Below, piece after piece: positions 53,301 through 63,600 of a stretch of DNA of 64,000 nt. The stretch comes from Luzula sylvatica. Its lineage: Eukaryota; Streptophyta; Magnoliopsida; Poales; Juncaceae. The notes under the pieces were generated by a model, which was not told where the DNA came from, did not search any database, and saw nothing but the letters and a program-made list of their open reading frames with translations. The stretch covers positions 707,001 to 771,000 of the forward strand of contig CAMPEJ010000008.1 of assembly GCA_946800325.1 (NCBI GenBank). The letters run 5' to 3'. Position 1 is the stretch's first letter, and each line of letters begins with the position of its first letter. Made by a program: the position numbers and the translations under genes.

Positions 53301-56300
53301 CTTTCTTAGTGTTTGTAAATTTTGGTGAAATGTTATGTGGTAAAAGATACGATTCAAATGATCTCAAAATACGTTATTTGAACTCCCCAAAGCATAAACA
53401 GATTGTTTTGAATCGAAAAACAAACTTTCTTAGTGTTTGTAAATTTTGGTGAAATGTTATGTAGTAAAAGATACGATTCAAATGATCTCAAAATACGTTA
53501 TTTGAACTCCCCAAAGCATAAACAAATTGTTTTGAATCGAAAAACAAACTTTCTTAGTGTTTGTTAATTTTGGTGAAATGTTATGTGGTAAAAGATACGA
53601 TTCAAATGATCTAAATATACGTTATTTGAACTCCCCAAAGCATATACAAATTGTTTTGAATCGAAAAACAAACTGTCTTAGTGTTTGTAAATTTTGGTGA
53701 AATGTTATGTGGTAAAAGATACGATTCAAATGATCTCAAAATACGTTATTTGAACTCCCCAAAGCATAAACAGATTGTTTTGAATCGAAAAACAAACTTT
53801 CTTAGTATTTGTAAATTTTGGTGAAATGTTATGTGGTAAAAGATACGATTCAAATGATCTCAAAATACATTATTTGAACTCCCCAAAGCATAAACAGATT
53901 GTTTTGAATCGAAAAACAAACTTTCTTAGTGTTTGTTAATTTTGGTGAAATGTTATGTAGTAAAAGATACGATTCAAATGATCTCAAAATACGTTATTTG
54001 AACTCCCCAAAGCATAAACAAATTGTTTTGAATCGAAAAACAAACTTTCTTAGTGTTTGTAAATTTTGGTGAAATGTTATGTGGTAAAAGATACGATTCA
54101 AATGATCTAAAAATACGTTATTTGAACTCCCCAAAGCATAAACAAATTGTTTTGAATCGAAAAACAAACTTTCTTAGTGTTTGTAAATTTTGGTGAAATG
54201 TTATGTGGTAAAAGATACGATTCAAATGATCTCAAAATACGTTATTTGAACTCCCCAAAGCATAAACAGATTGTTTTGAATCGAAAAACAAACTTTCTTA
54301 GTGTTTGTAAATTTTGGTGAAATGTTATGTAGTAAAAGATACGATTCAAATGATCTCAAAATACGTTATTTGAACTCCCCAAAGCATAAACAAATTGTTT
54401 TGAATCGAAAAACAAACTTTCTTAGTGTTTGTTAATTTTGGTGAAATGTTATGTGGTAAAAGATACGATTCAAATGATCTAAAAATACGTTATTTGAACT
54501 CCCCAAAGCATATACAAATTGTTTTGAATCGAAAAACAAACTGTCTTAGTGTTTGTAAATTTTGGTGAAATGTTATGTGGTAAAAGATACGATTCAAATG
54601 ATCTCAAAAAACGTTATTTGAACTCCCCAAAGCATAAACAGATTATATTGAACCGAAAAACAAACTTTGTTAGTGTTTGTAAATTTTGGTGAAATGTTAT
54701 GTGGTAAAAGATACGATTCAAATGATCTCAAAATACGTTATTTGAACTCCCCAAAGCATAAACAAATTGTTTTGAATCGAAAAACAAACTGTCTTAGTGT
54801 TTGTAAATTTTGGTGAAATGTTATGTGGTAAAAGATACGATTCAAATGATCTCAAAATACGTTATTTGAACTCCCCAAAGCATAAACAAATTGTTTTGAA
54901 TCGAAAAACAAACTGTATTAGTGTTTGTAAATTTTGGTGAAATGTTATGTGGTAAAAGATACGATTCAAATGATCTCAAAATGCGTTATTTGAACTCCCC
55001 AAAGCATAAACAAATTGTTTTGAATCGAAAAACAAACTGTCTTAGTGTTTGTAAATTTTGGTGAAATGTTATGTGGTAAAAGATACGATTCAAATGATCT
55101 CAAAATACGTTATTTGAACTCCCCAAAGCATAAAAAAATTGTTTTGAATCGAAAAACAAACTGTCTTAGTGTTTGTAAATTTTGGTGAAATGTTATGTGG
55201 TAAAAGATACGATTCAAATGATCTCAAAATGCGTTATTTGAACTCCCCAAAGCATAAACAAATTGTTTTGAATCGAAAAACAAACTGTCTTAGTGTTTGT
55301 AAATTTTGGTGAAATGTTATGTGGTAAAAGATACGATTCAAATGATCTACAAATACGTTATTTGAACTCCCCAAAGCATAAACAAATTGTTTTGAATCGA
55401 AAAACAAACTTTCTTAGTGTTTGTAAATTTTGGTGAAATGTAATGTGGTAAAAGATACGATTCAAATGATCTTAAAATACGTTATTTGAACTCCCCAAAG
55501 CATAAACAAATTGTTTTGAATCGAAAAACAAACTTTCTTAGTGTTTGTAAATTTTGGTGAAATGTTATGTGGTAAAAGATACGATTCAAATGATCTCAAA
55601 ATACGTTATTTGAACTCCCCAATGCATAAACAGATTGTTTTGAATCGAAAAACAAACTTTCTTAGGGTTTATAAATTTTGGTGAAATGTTATGTAGTAAA
55701 AGATACGATTCAAATGATCTCAAAATACGTTATTTGAACTCCCCAAAGCATAAACAGATTGTTTTGAATCGAAAAACAAACTTTCCTAGTGTTTGTAAAT
55801 TTTGGTGAAATGTTATGTGGTAAAAGATACGATTCAAATGATCTCAAAATACGTTATTTAAACTCCCCAAAGGATAAACAGACTGTTTTGAATCGAAAAA
55901 CAAACTTTCTTAGTGTTTGTAAATTTTGGTGAAATGTTATGTCGTAAAAGATACGATTCAAATGATCTAAAAATACGTTATTTGAACTCCCCAAAGCATA
56001 AACGAATTGTTTTGAATTGAAAAACAAACTTTCTTAGTGTTTGTAAATTATGGTGAAATGTTATGTGGTAAAAGATACGATTCAAATGATCTCAAAATAC
56101 GTTATTTGAACTCCCCAAAGCATAAACAGATTGTTTTGAATCGAAAAACAAACTTTCTTAGTATTTGTAAATTTTGGTGAAATGTTATGTGGTAAAAGAT
56201 ACGATTCAAATGATCTCAAAATACATTATTTGAACTCCCCAAAGCATAAACAGATTGTTTTGAATCGAAAAACAAACTTTCTTAGTGTTTGTAAATTTTG

Positions 56301-58298
56301 GTGAAATGTTATGTAGTAAAAGATTCGATTCAAATGATCTCAAAATACGTTATTTGAACTCCCCAAAGCATAAACAAATTGTTTTGAATCGAAAAACAAA
56401 CTTTCTTAGTGTTTGTAAATTTTGGTGAAATGTTATGTGGTAAAAGATACGATTCAAATGATCTAAAAATACGTTATTTGAACTCCCCAAAGCATAAACA
56501 AATTGTTTTGAATCGAAAAACAAACTTTCTTAGTGTTTGTAAATTTTGGTGAAATGTTATGTGGTAAAAGATACGATTCAAATGATCTCAAAATACGTTA
56601 TTTGAACTCCCCAAAGCATAAACAGATTGTTTTGAATCGAAAAACAAACTTTCTTAGTGTTTGTAAATTTTGGTGAAATGTTATGTAGTAAAAGATACGA
56701 TTCAAATGATCTCAAAATACGTTATTTGAACTCCCCAAAGCATAAACAAATTGTTTTGAATCGAAAAACAAACTTTCTTAGTGTTTGTTAATTTTGGTGA
56801 AATGTTATGTGGTAAAAGATACGATTCAAATGATCTAAATATACGTTATTTGAACTCCCCAAAGCATATACAAATTGTTTTGAATCGAAAAACAAACTGT
56901 CTTAGTGTTTGTAAATTTTGGTGAAATGTTATGTGGTAAAAGATACGATTCAAATGATCTCAAAATACGTTATTTGAACTCCCCAAAGCATAAACAGATT
57001 ATTTTGAACCGAAAAACAAACTTTCTTAGTGTTTGTAAATTTTGGTGAAATGTTATGTGGTAAAAGATACGATTCAAATGATCTCAAAATACGTTATTTG
57101 AACTCCCCAAAGCATAAACAAATTGTTTTGAATCGAAAAACAAACTTTCTTAGTGTTTGTAAATTTTGGTGAAATGTTATGTGGTAAAAGATACGATTCA
57201 AATGATCTCAAAATACGCTATTTGAACTCCCCAATGCATAAACAGATTGTTTTGAATCGAAAAACAAACTTTCTTAGGGTTTATAAATTTTGGTGAAATG
57301 TTATGTAGTAAAAGATACGATTCAAATGATCTCAAAATACGTTATTTGAACTCCCCAAAGCATAAACAGATTGTTTTGAATCGAAAAACAAACTTTCCTA
57401 GTGTTTGTAAATTTTGGTGAAATGTTATGTGGTAAAAGATACGATTCAAATGATCTCAAAATACGTTATTTAAACTCCCCAAAGGATAAACAGACTGTTT
57501 TGAATCGAAAAACAAACTTTCTTAGTGTTTGTAAATTTTGGTGAAATGTTATGTCGTAAAAGATACGATTCAAATGATCTAAAAATACGTTATTTGAACT
57601 CCCCAAAGCATAAACGAATTGTTTTGAATCGAAAAACAAACTTTCTTAGTGTTTGTAAATTATGGTGAAATGTTATGTGGTAAAAGATACGATTCAAATG
57701 ATCTCAAAATACGTTATTTGAACTCCCCAAAGCATAAACAGATTGTTTTGAATCGAAAAACAAACTTTCTTAGTATTTGTAAATTTTGGTGAAATGTTAT
57801 GTGGTAAAAGATACGATTCAAATGATCTCAAAATACATTATTTGAACTCCCCAAAGCATAAACAGATTGTTTTGAATCGAAAAACAAACTTTCTTAGTGT
57901 TTGTAAATTTTGGTGAAATGTTATGTAGTAAAAGATTCGATTCAAATGATCTCAAAATACGTTATTTGAACTCCCCAAAGCATAAACAAATTGTTTTGAA
58001 TCGAAAAACAAACTTTCTTAGGGTTTATAAATTTTGGTGAAATGTTATGTAGTAAAAGATACGATTCAAATGATCTCAAAATACGTTATTTGAACTCCCC
58101 AAAGCATAAACAGATTGTTTTGAATCGAAAAACAAACTTTCCTAGTGTTTGTAAATTTTGGTGAAATGTTATGTGGTAAAAGATACGATTCAAATGATCT
58201 CAAAATACGTTATTTAAACTCCCCAAAGCATAAACAAATTGTTTTGAATCGAAAATCAAACTTTCTTAGTGTTTGTAAATTTTGGTGAAATGTTATGT

Positions 58299-58934
58299 GG
58301 TAAAGATACGATTCAAATGATGTAAAAATACGTTATTTGAACTCCCCAAAGCATAAACAGATTGTTTTGAATCGAAAAACAAACTTTCTTAGTGTTTGTA
58401 AATTTTGGTGAAATGTTATGTAGTAAAAGATTCGATTCAAATGATCTCAAAATACGTTATTTGAACTCCCCAAAGCATAAACAAATTGTTTTGAATCGAA
58501 AAACAAACTTTCTTAGTGTTTGTAAATTTTGGTGAAATGTTATGTGGTAAAGATACGATTCAAATGATGTAAAAATACGTTATTTGAACTCCCCAAAGCA
58601 TAAACAGATTGTTTTGAATCGAAAAACAAACTTTCTTAGTGTTTGTAAATTTTGGTGAAATGTTATGTAGTAAAAGATTCGATTCAAATGATCTCAAAAT
58701 ACGTTATTTGAACTCCCCAAAGCATAAACAAATTGTTTTGAATCGAAAAACAAACTTTCTTAGTGTTTGTAAATTTTGGTGAAATGTTATGTGGTAAAGA
58801 TACGATTCAAATGATGTAAAAATACGTTATTTGAACTCCCCAAAGCATAAACAGATTGTTTTGAATCGAAAAACAAATTTTCTTAGTGTTTGTAAATTTT
58901 GGTGAAATGTTATGTGGTAAAAGATACGATTCAA
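58299..58934. repeat. 247-bp dimer subarray at the right border of the satellite
   Basis: The last monomers alternate between one with a 1-base deletion (GTGGTAAAGATACG followed by GATGTAAAAATAC) and one with AGATTCGATTC. TAAAGATACG occurs at 58301, 58548 and 58795, a period of 247 (123+124). The array then stops at element 2. Confidence 0.88.
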
Positions 58935-59345
58935 TGATGTGAGGCAAATAAGGCACAAAATTAATGCTTAATTTGGGGGTTTTAGCCCTTGTGAAGAACA
59001 ATCCTATATACTTTATTAATCATATTTGAGATAACATGAATATTTCTTCACTAAGTGTGTTTTACTGCTTAATCACAGGAATTAGAAGGAATTTCTGGGA
59101 ATTTGGAGAGTGTAGTTGTCTCCAACACGTCAAGAGGAGTAAAAACGATATATTACATCGATATATTCGGTACATGAATGAGACGGGAGGCAAACAATTA
59201 TCATGATGAAAACTTACACAAAAGTTTACACGAAAACCACTCAACCCTTAGCCCTTATCCTGCCCACCTACCTTTGGTGGGAATTACTTCCTTACCCCCA
59301 ATCCTCTCCACCAACTCGTGGCCAATAAGAAGACTCCATGAGTGC

Positions 59346-59353
59346 TATAAATA
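59346..59353 (+). promoter_or_regulatory. TATA box of element 2 promoter
   Basis: TATAAATA in the context GCTATAAATACGACC, about 410 nt into the LTR. A start site near 59380 is expected. The repeats and palindromes described below would then lie in the transcribed R-U5 part. Confidence 0.65.
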
Positions 59354-59497
59354 CGACCACAAGGGCCACGAGTTTAGGACGTTCTTTTCACGCTCTTTTT
59401 ACCCTTTTACTCTCTCTCTCCCTCTCTCTTTTCCAAGCACAATCAAGATCCTTCAAGATACTTCAAGATCAATCAAGAAAAATCTCTCAAGGACTAG

Positions 59498-59705
59498 TCG
59501 AGACAAGGGAGCTCATCCCTTCGACGAATCCTTCTCATCCTTCGAAGATCGGGCCGTGACAAGGAGCTATTCCCTACGGTGGATTTGAGAAGAAGTGCCG
59601 TGACTCGATTCAAGTTTCTTCGAAGTGATTGCGATCCGAGACAAGGGAGCTTCATCCCTTCGGTACAATCCATCACTCTCGAGACAAGGAGCAAGGATCT
59701 TTCGG
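59498..59705 (+). repeat. Imperfect direct repeats in the LTR of element 2
   Basis: Four degenerate copies of a unit like GAGACAAGGGAGCTTCATCC plus CTTCG occur near 59499, 59557, 59638 and 59679. They differ by small indels. Just upstream (59441-59475) is a short CTTCAAGAT repeat. The function is unknown; this could be replication slippage. Confidence 0.7.
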
Positions 59706-60006
59706 TACGAGGCAAGGAGACAAGGAGCTTCACTTCGAGGCTTTCTCAACTAGGTGTACTCCTTTTCAAATTACTTGATTAATTGTTGTTTGATTGGATT
59801 TTGTTGTGTAAAGAATTCTCGGATTAATGAATCTTTAGTTTCTTGTTTACTTGAATCGAATCTTTGTTCTAAACTTGTTCTTTTACTTGATCTTTTGCCC
59901 TCAATTACTGCCTTAAATTTAGTTCAAATTTCCATTAAATCAATCCCAAAACAAACCTTCAATTCAATCCTCAATTCAAATTACAAATTCGAAATCCAGA
60001 ACAAAC

Positions 60007-60345
60007 TCCGTTGTAACGGAACCTAACTTGCGTTATAACGGACCATTCGGTTTGTACCTGACTTTCAGTCTGTTGGTACTCCGTTGTAACGCAACTTACT
60101 TCCGTTGTAACGGACCAGCAAGGAAAAGCATTCAATATCACTCATACTAGTGCGTTGTAACGGACAACGTGGTCCGTTGTAACGGATTAACCAATCCGTT
60201 GCAACGCAACCCCTGTTCGTTATAACGGACCAGTTTAGTGCGTTACAACGGAGTTTCATCCGTTGTAACGGACGTTCATCTCACACTTAGCGCCAGAATT
60301 TTCACTCAAGTCCGTTGTAACGGAACTCACTTCCGTTGTAACGGA
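60007..60345 (+). repeat. Twelve dispersed 14-bp near-palindromes (TCCGTTGTAACGGA type)
   Basis: Copies start at 60007, 60029, 60080, 60101, 60151, 60173, 60195, 60216, 60239, 60259, 60311 and 60332. The general form is KNCGTTRYAACGSA: two outward-facing CCGTT/AACGG halves around a 2-base centre. Two copies (60029, 60216) have the fully symmetric centre CGTTATAACG. Spacers are 7-50 bp and unrelated in sequence, so this is not a simple tandem repeat. AACGG is the core bound by plant MYB proteins, including the mitosis-specific activator element. Clustered dimeric binding sites or a structured RNA leader are possible; neither is shown. Confidence 0.9.
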
Positions 60346-60526
60346 CTATCTTCTGTGAATTTTCTTCGTTATTTCTCATCCATTTTGATCCAAATTTTGA
60401 CGCAATTGCTCCCCGTGGAACGAACTTTCATATTTTTCACTATACACATATATTTTCACACTTATTGATTGAATCGGGTTTTCGAATACAACGATAGTAT
60501 TACACGCCAAAAACCCGCTCATCAAA

Positions 60527-60544
60527 TGGCGCCGCTGCCGGGGA
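60527..60544 (+). other. Primer binding site of element 2 (tRNA-Asp type)
   Basis: TGGCGCCGCTGCCGGGGA, 2 nt after the LTR end. It is identical to the site in element 1, with the same single difference from the usual tRNA-Asp complement. Confidence 0.87.
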
Positions 60545-60654
60545 GCGGTGTTTAAGTCAATATTTTAGATCAAAATTTGAGATTTAAATTCATAAATTTG
60601 TTTACTCACTTCTTTGTTTCTTTTGTGACAATCTAGGTGAAGGAAGAAAGCTTT
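60545..60654 (+). other. Short leader between primer site and gag of element 2
   Basis: 110 bp, AT-rich, no frame. An in-frame TAG at 60634-60636 lies seven codons before the AUG, which fixes the start at 60655. Confidence 0.7.
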
Positions 60655-63600
60655 ATGCACAACACAAGATCACGAAAAGGCGAATTACTTCCATTTGTCA
60701 AGGAAATCGAAAGAAGGAACAAGAGCTCTAAGAAGAGCAAGGAACCGACACAAGAAGATCAAGACGAACCTCAACTTCAAACTCAAACTTTTTCTTCTTT
60801 CTCTACTCATTTAAATTCAAATATGGATAATGAAACTAGGATTCCAAGACCTAAAACATTAAAGGAATTAGTGGCCCCAAATATCATAGAAGATAATTAC
60901 AATTTTATTAGGCCAAATATACCGAACTTTAAAGCCGATCCGAGCATCATTGGCTCTTTACCCATCTTTCATGGCAAAGCAACCGAAAACCCACACAAGC
61001 ATTTGAAAGATTTTAAAATTCAACTAAACATCTATGCAAATTATGAAGCATTTAACGATATTCTACTTCTTATTTTTCCTTATTCGCTAGGTGAAGGGCC
61101 GAAAGATTGGTTCTACAACCTACGAGGACCCCTCGATTTCAATGAAGTGGCTAGGCGTTTCAAGGAGAAATACTACTCGCATTCGAGATTGGCGGCAATT
61201 AGGCGAGAACTTCTAGCAATCACGCAAAAGCCAAACGAAGCTCTCCACGAGTATTACGATCGATTCAATCGTTTGATGGAGGAATGTCCAAGCCACAATG
61301 TCGCAATCCATTACCTATACGAGCAATTTATACAAGGGCTAGGATACTCCGAGAGTCAATTCCTCAACGCATCCGCAGGGGGAAGTATCGCGAACAAGGA
61401 TCTCGAAGAGATTAAGAAGCTACTCGAAGTAATGGCAACCAATTCTCAATCAAGAAGGAATGTTGAATGCCGAGTTAATGCGTGTAGCGACCTCAATGTC
61501 GACATGCTTAACGACAAGCTCGAGATCATCATGAAGGCATTGGGCAAGGAGGAAACGAAAAAATGTGGGGTTTGCCTCGCGAATACTCACCACACCGATG
61601 AGTGCCCAAGTGTGATCGAAGATGCAAATGCCGTTTACAAGAAATTCGACACCTCAAACTCGTACAATCCCAACCTTCGCAATCACCCGAACTTCTCATG
61701 GTCAAACACGAACAACGCTCAACCCGATCCGTATCGCCAACCGTTTACAAAGCCGGCCACATACCAACACCCGAACGCTTCACAACCGATACCGAAACCG
61801 GTACAAGGACAAGAGTTCGATATGAAGACAATGATGGACGGTATAACCTCTATAATCAAACAAGAAATCGGGGGAGTCAATAAAAACATGGAAACGATGA
61901 AGCAAGAATTTAAGCAAGAATTGAAGCAAGAGATCTCAAGTGTAAGGCAAGAGGTTTCGAACACGAATCGCCATGTGGGCAACTTGGAGACTCAAATCAA
62001 TCAAATTGCCACTCGAGTAAACGTAATCGAATCCCAAGGTACATCTCGACTCCAATCTCAATCTTTGGCTCCTTCCGAGCAAAGGCATGTGAACGCAATA
62101 TCGCTCCGAAGCGGTAAAGAGGTGGGCGAAAGTTCGAAGAGCAAGGAAGTACAAGAAGAAAAGGAGCTCGAGGTACCGGTACCGAAGAAGAGTCCGACTC
62201 AAGCCGCGACGTTACCAACTCAAGAGTTAGAACCCGAATCGACTCAAGTCAAGCCACCTTTCCCGAGTCGTCTCCCAAAGCCAATCGAATCGAATAACGA
62301 CGTGCTTGCCATCTTAAAGAAAGTGGAGGTAAACATTCCTCTACTCGAAGCAATCAAAGAAGTGCCTCGTTTGGCAAAATATCTCAAGGCATTGTGCACG
62401 AACAAAAGAAAGACAAAAGGAGATGAGTTGATTAGTGTGGGGGAGAGTGTTTCGGCGATTTTGAGACTCCCCCAAAAGCACAAAGATCCGGGGATGTTCG
62501 CTATCCCTTGCAAAATTGGGCAACACGAGTTACCCAAATGCATGCTCGATTTAGGCGCATCCATCAATGTAATGCCCTTCTCGGTTTTCAAAACCCTAGA
62601 TCTCGGCCCTCTCGACGATACACAAGTAGTAATTCAATTGGCCGATAGATCTACGACGAAGCCGGTGGGAGTAGTCGAAGATGTGATCGTGACGGTGAAT
62701 GGACTTTACTTCCCCGCGGATTTCTACGTGTTGGACATGAATGAGGGGAGTAACGATTCAACCCCGATTCTCCTTGGACGGCCATTTTTGAAGACGGCGC
62801 GCACAAAAATCGATGTACACGCGGGAGAGCTCACGATGGAGTTCGATGATGAGGTAATCAAATTCAATATTTTTGACAAACTAAAGGAACCCATTGTAGG
62901 TACACTCAACTTAAGTGCTATGGACGTGATCGACGATTGTGTACAAGAGGTCATGGATAGCTCATTCGAAAACTTTCAATGGAGCTCAAACCCTTTGTTC
63001 GAAGAATTTGAAGGATGTGACAATCCTACATTCGAAATCGAGTCGGAGTTGGAAGAAGAACGAAGCATAGATCAAGCACTCTTTCTAAGAGACCTCGAAA
63101 TCCCGATGCAAAGAGCTCCACCTTCCACCGAACAAGCTCCAAGGTTAGATCTAAAATCACTACCTTTTGGACTAAAATACGTATTTTTGGATGAAGCGGA
63201 GACCTTGCCGGTGATAATTGCCTCGAGTCTAGCAAAGGAACAAGAAGAGAAACTCGTTGAAGTGCTAAAACGGAACAAGAAGGCATTCGGGTGGACACTC
63301 GCGGACATTCCGGGCATTAGTCCCTCCATGTGCACACACCGCATTATCCTTGAGGACGATGCTAAGCCTTCGCGAGAACCACAAAGGCGGCTCAATCCGC
63401 CCATGATGGAAGTAGTAAAAAAGGAAGTGATTAAATTGTTAGATGCGGGGATCATTTACCCCATCGCCGATTCGAAATGGGTCTCGCCCATACACGTGGT
63501 GCCGAAGAAGACGGGGATGACGATAGTTGAGAACAATGAAGGCGATCAAGTGCCGACTCGAGTTCAAAACGGGTGGCGAGTTTGCATCGATTACCGAAGG

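Larger units (their letters stand above)
50356..58934. repeat. 124-bp tandem satellite, right arm (about 69 monomers)
   Basis: The same monomer continues in the same phase and orientation after element 1. The arm carries its own variant set: GTCGTAAAAG, CATAAACGAATTG, AAATTATGG, GTATTTGTAAA, AGATTCGATTC, TTTGTTAATTTT, CATATACAAATTG, TATTTAAACTCC and GGATAAACAGACTG. The GTCG variant lies at 50361, 52717, 55941 and 57553. The offsets 2356, 3224 and 1612 bp are exactly 19, 26 and 13 monomers. AGGGTTTATA markers (52441, 55665, 57277, 58021) give 26, 13 and 6 monomers. No 22-bp duplications were seen here. No gene is present. Confidence 0.97.
58935..60524 (+). repeat. 5' LTR of element 2
   Basis: About 1590 bp from TGATGTGAGG to CGCTCATCA, two bases before the primer site. 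The start could be 58938 (TGTGAGG), because TGATG also occurs in the satellite. It holds a TATA box, a CT-rich tract (59410-59431), short direct repeats (59498-59705) and twelve near-palindromes (60007-60345). A 136-codon frame at 59178-59588 has no coding signature and is ignored. Confidence 0.88.

Noticed and set aside
59178..59588. 136-codon plus-strand frame in the element 2 LTR
   Set aside because: It spans the TATA box, the CT tract and repeats, so it cannot be translated from the element transcript as a whole and has no family resemblance.
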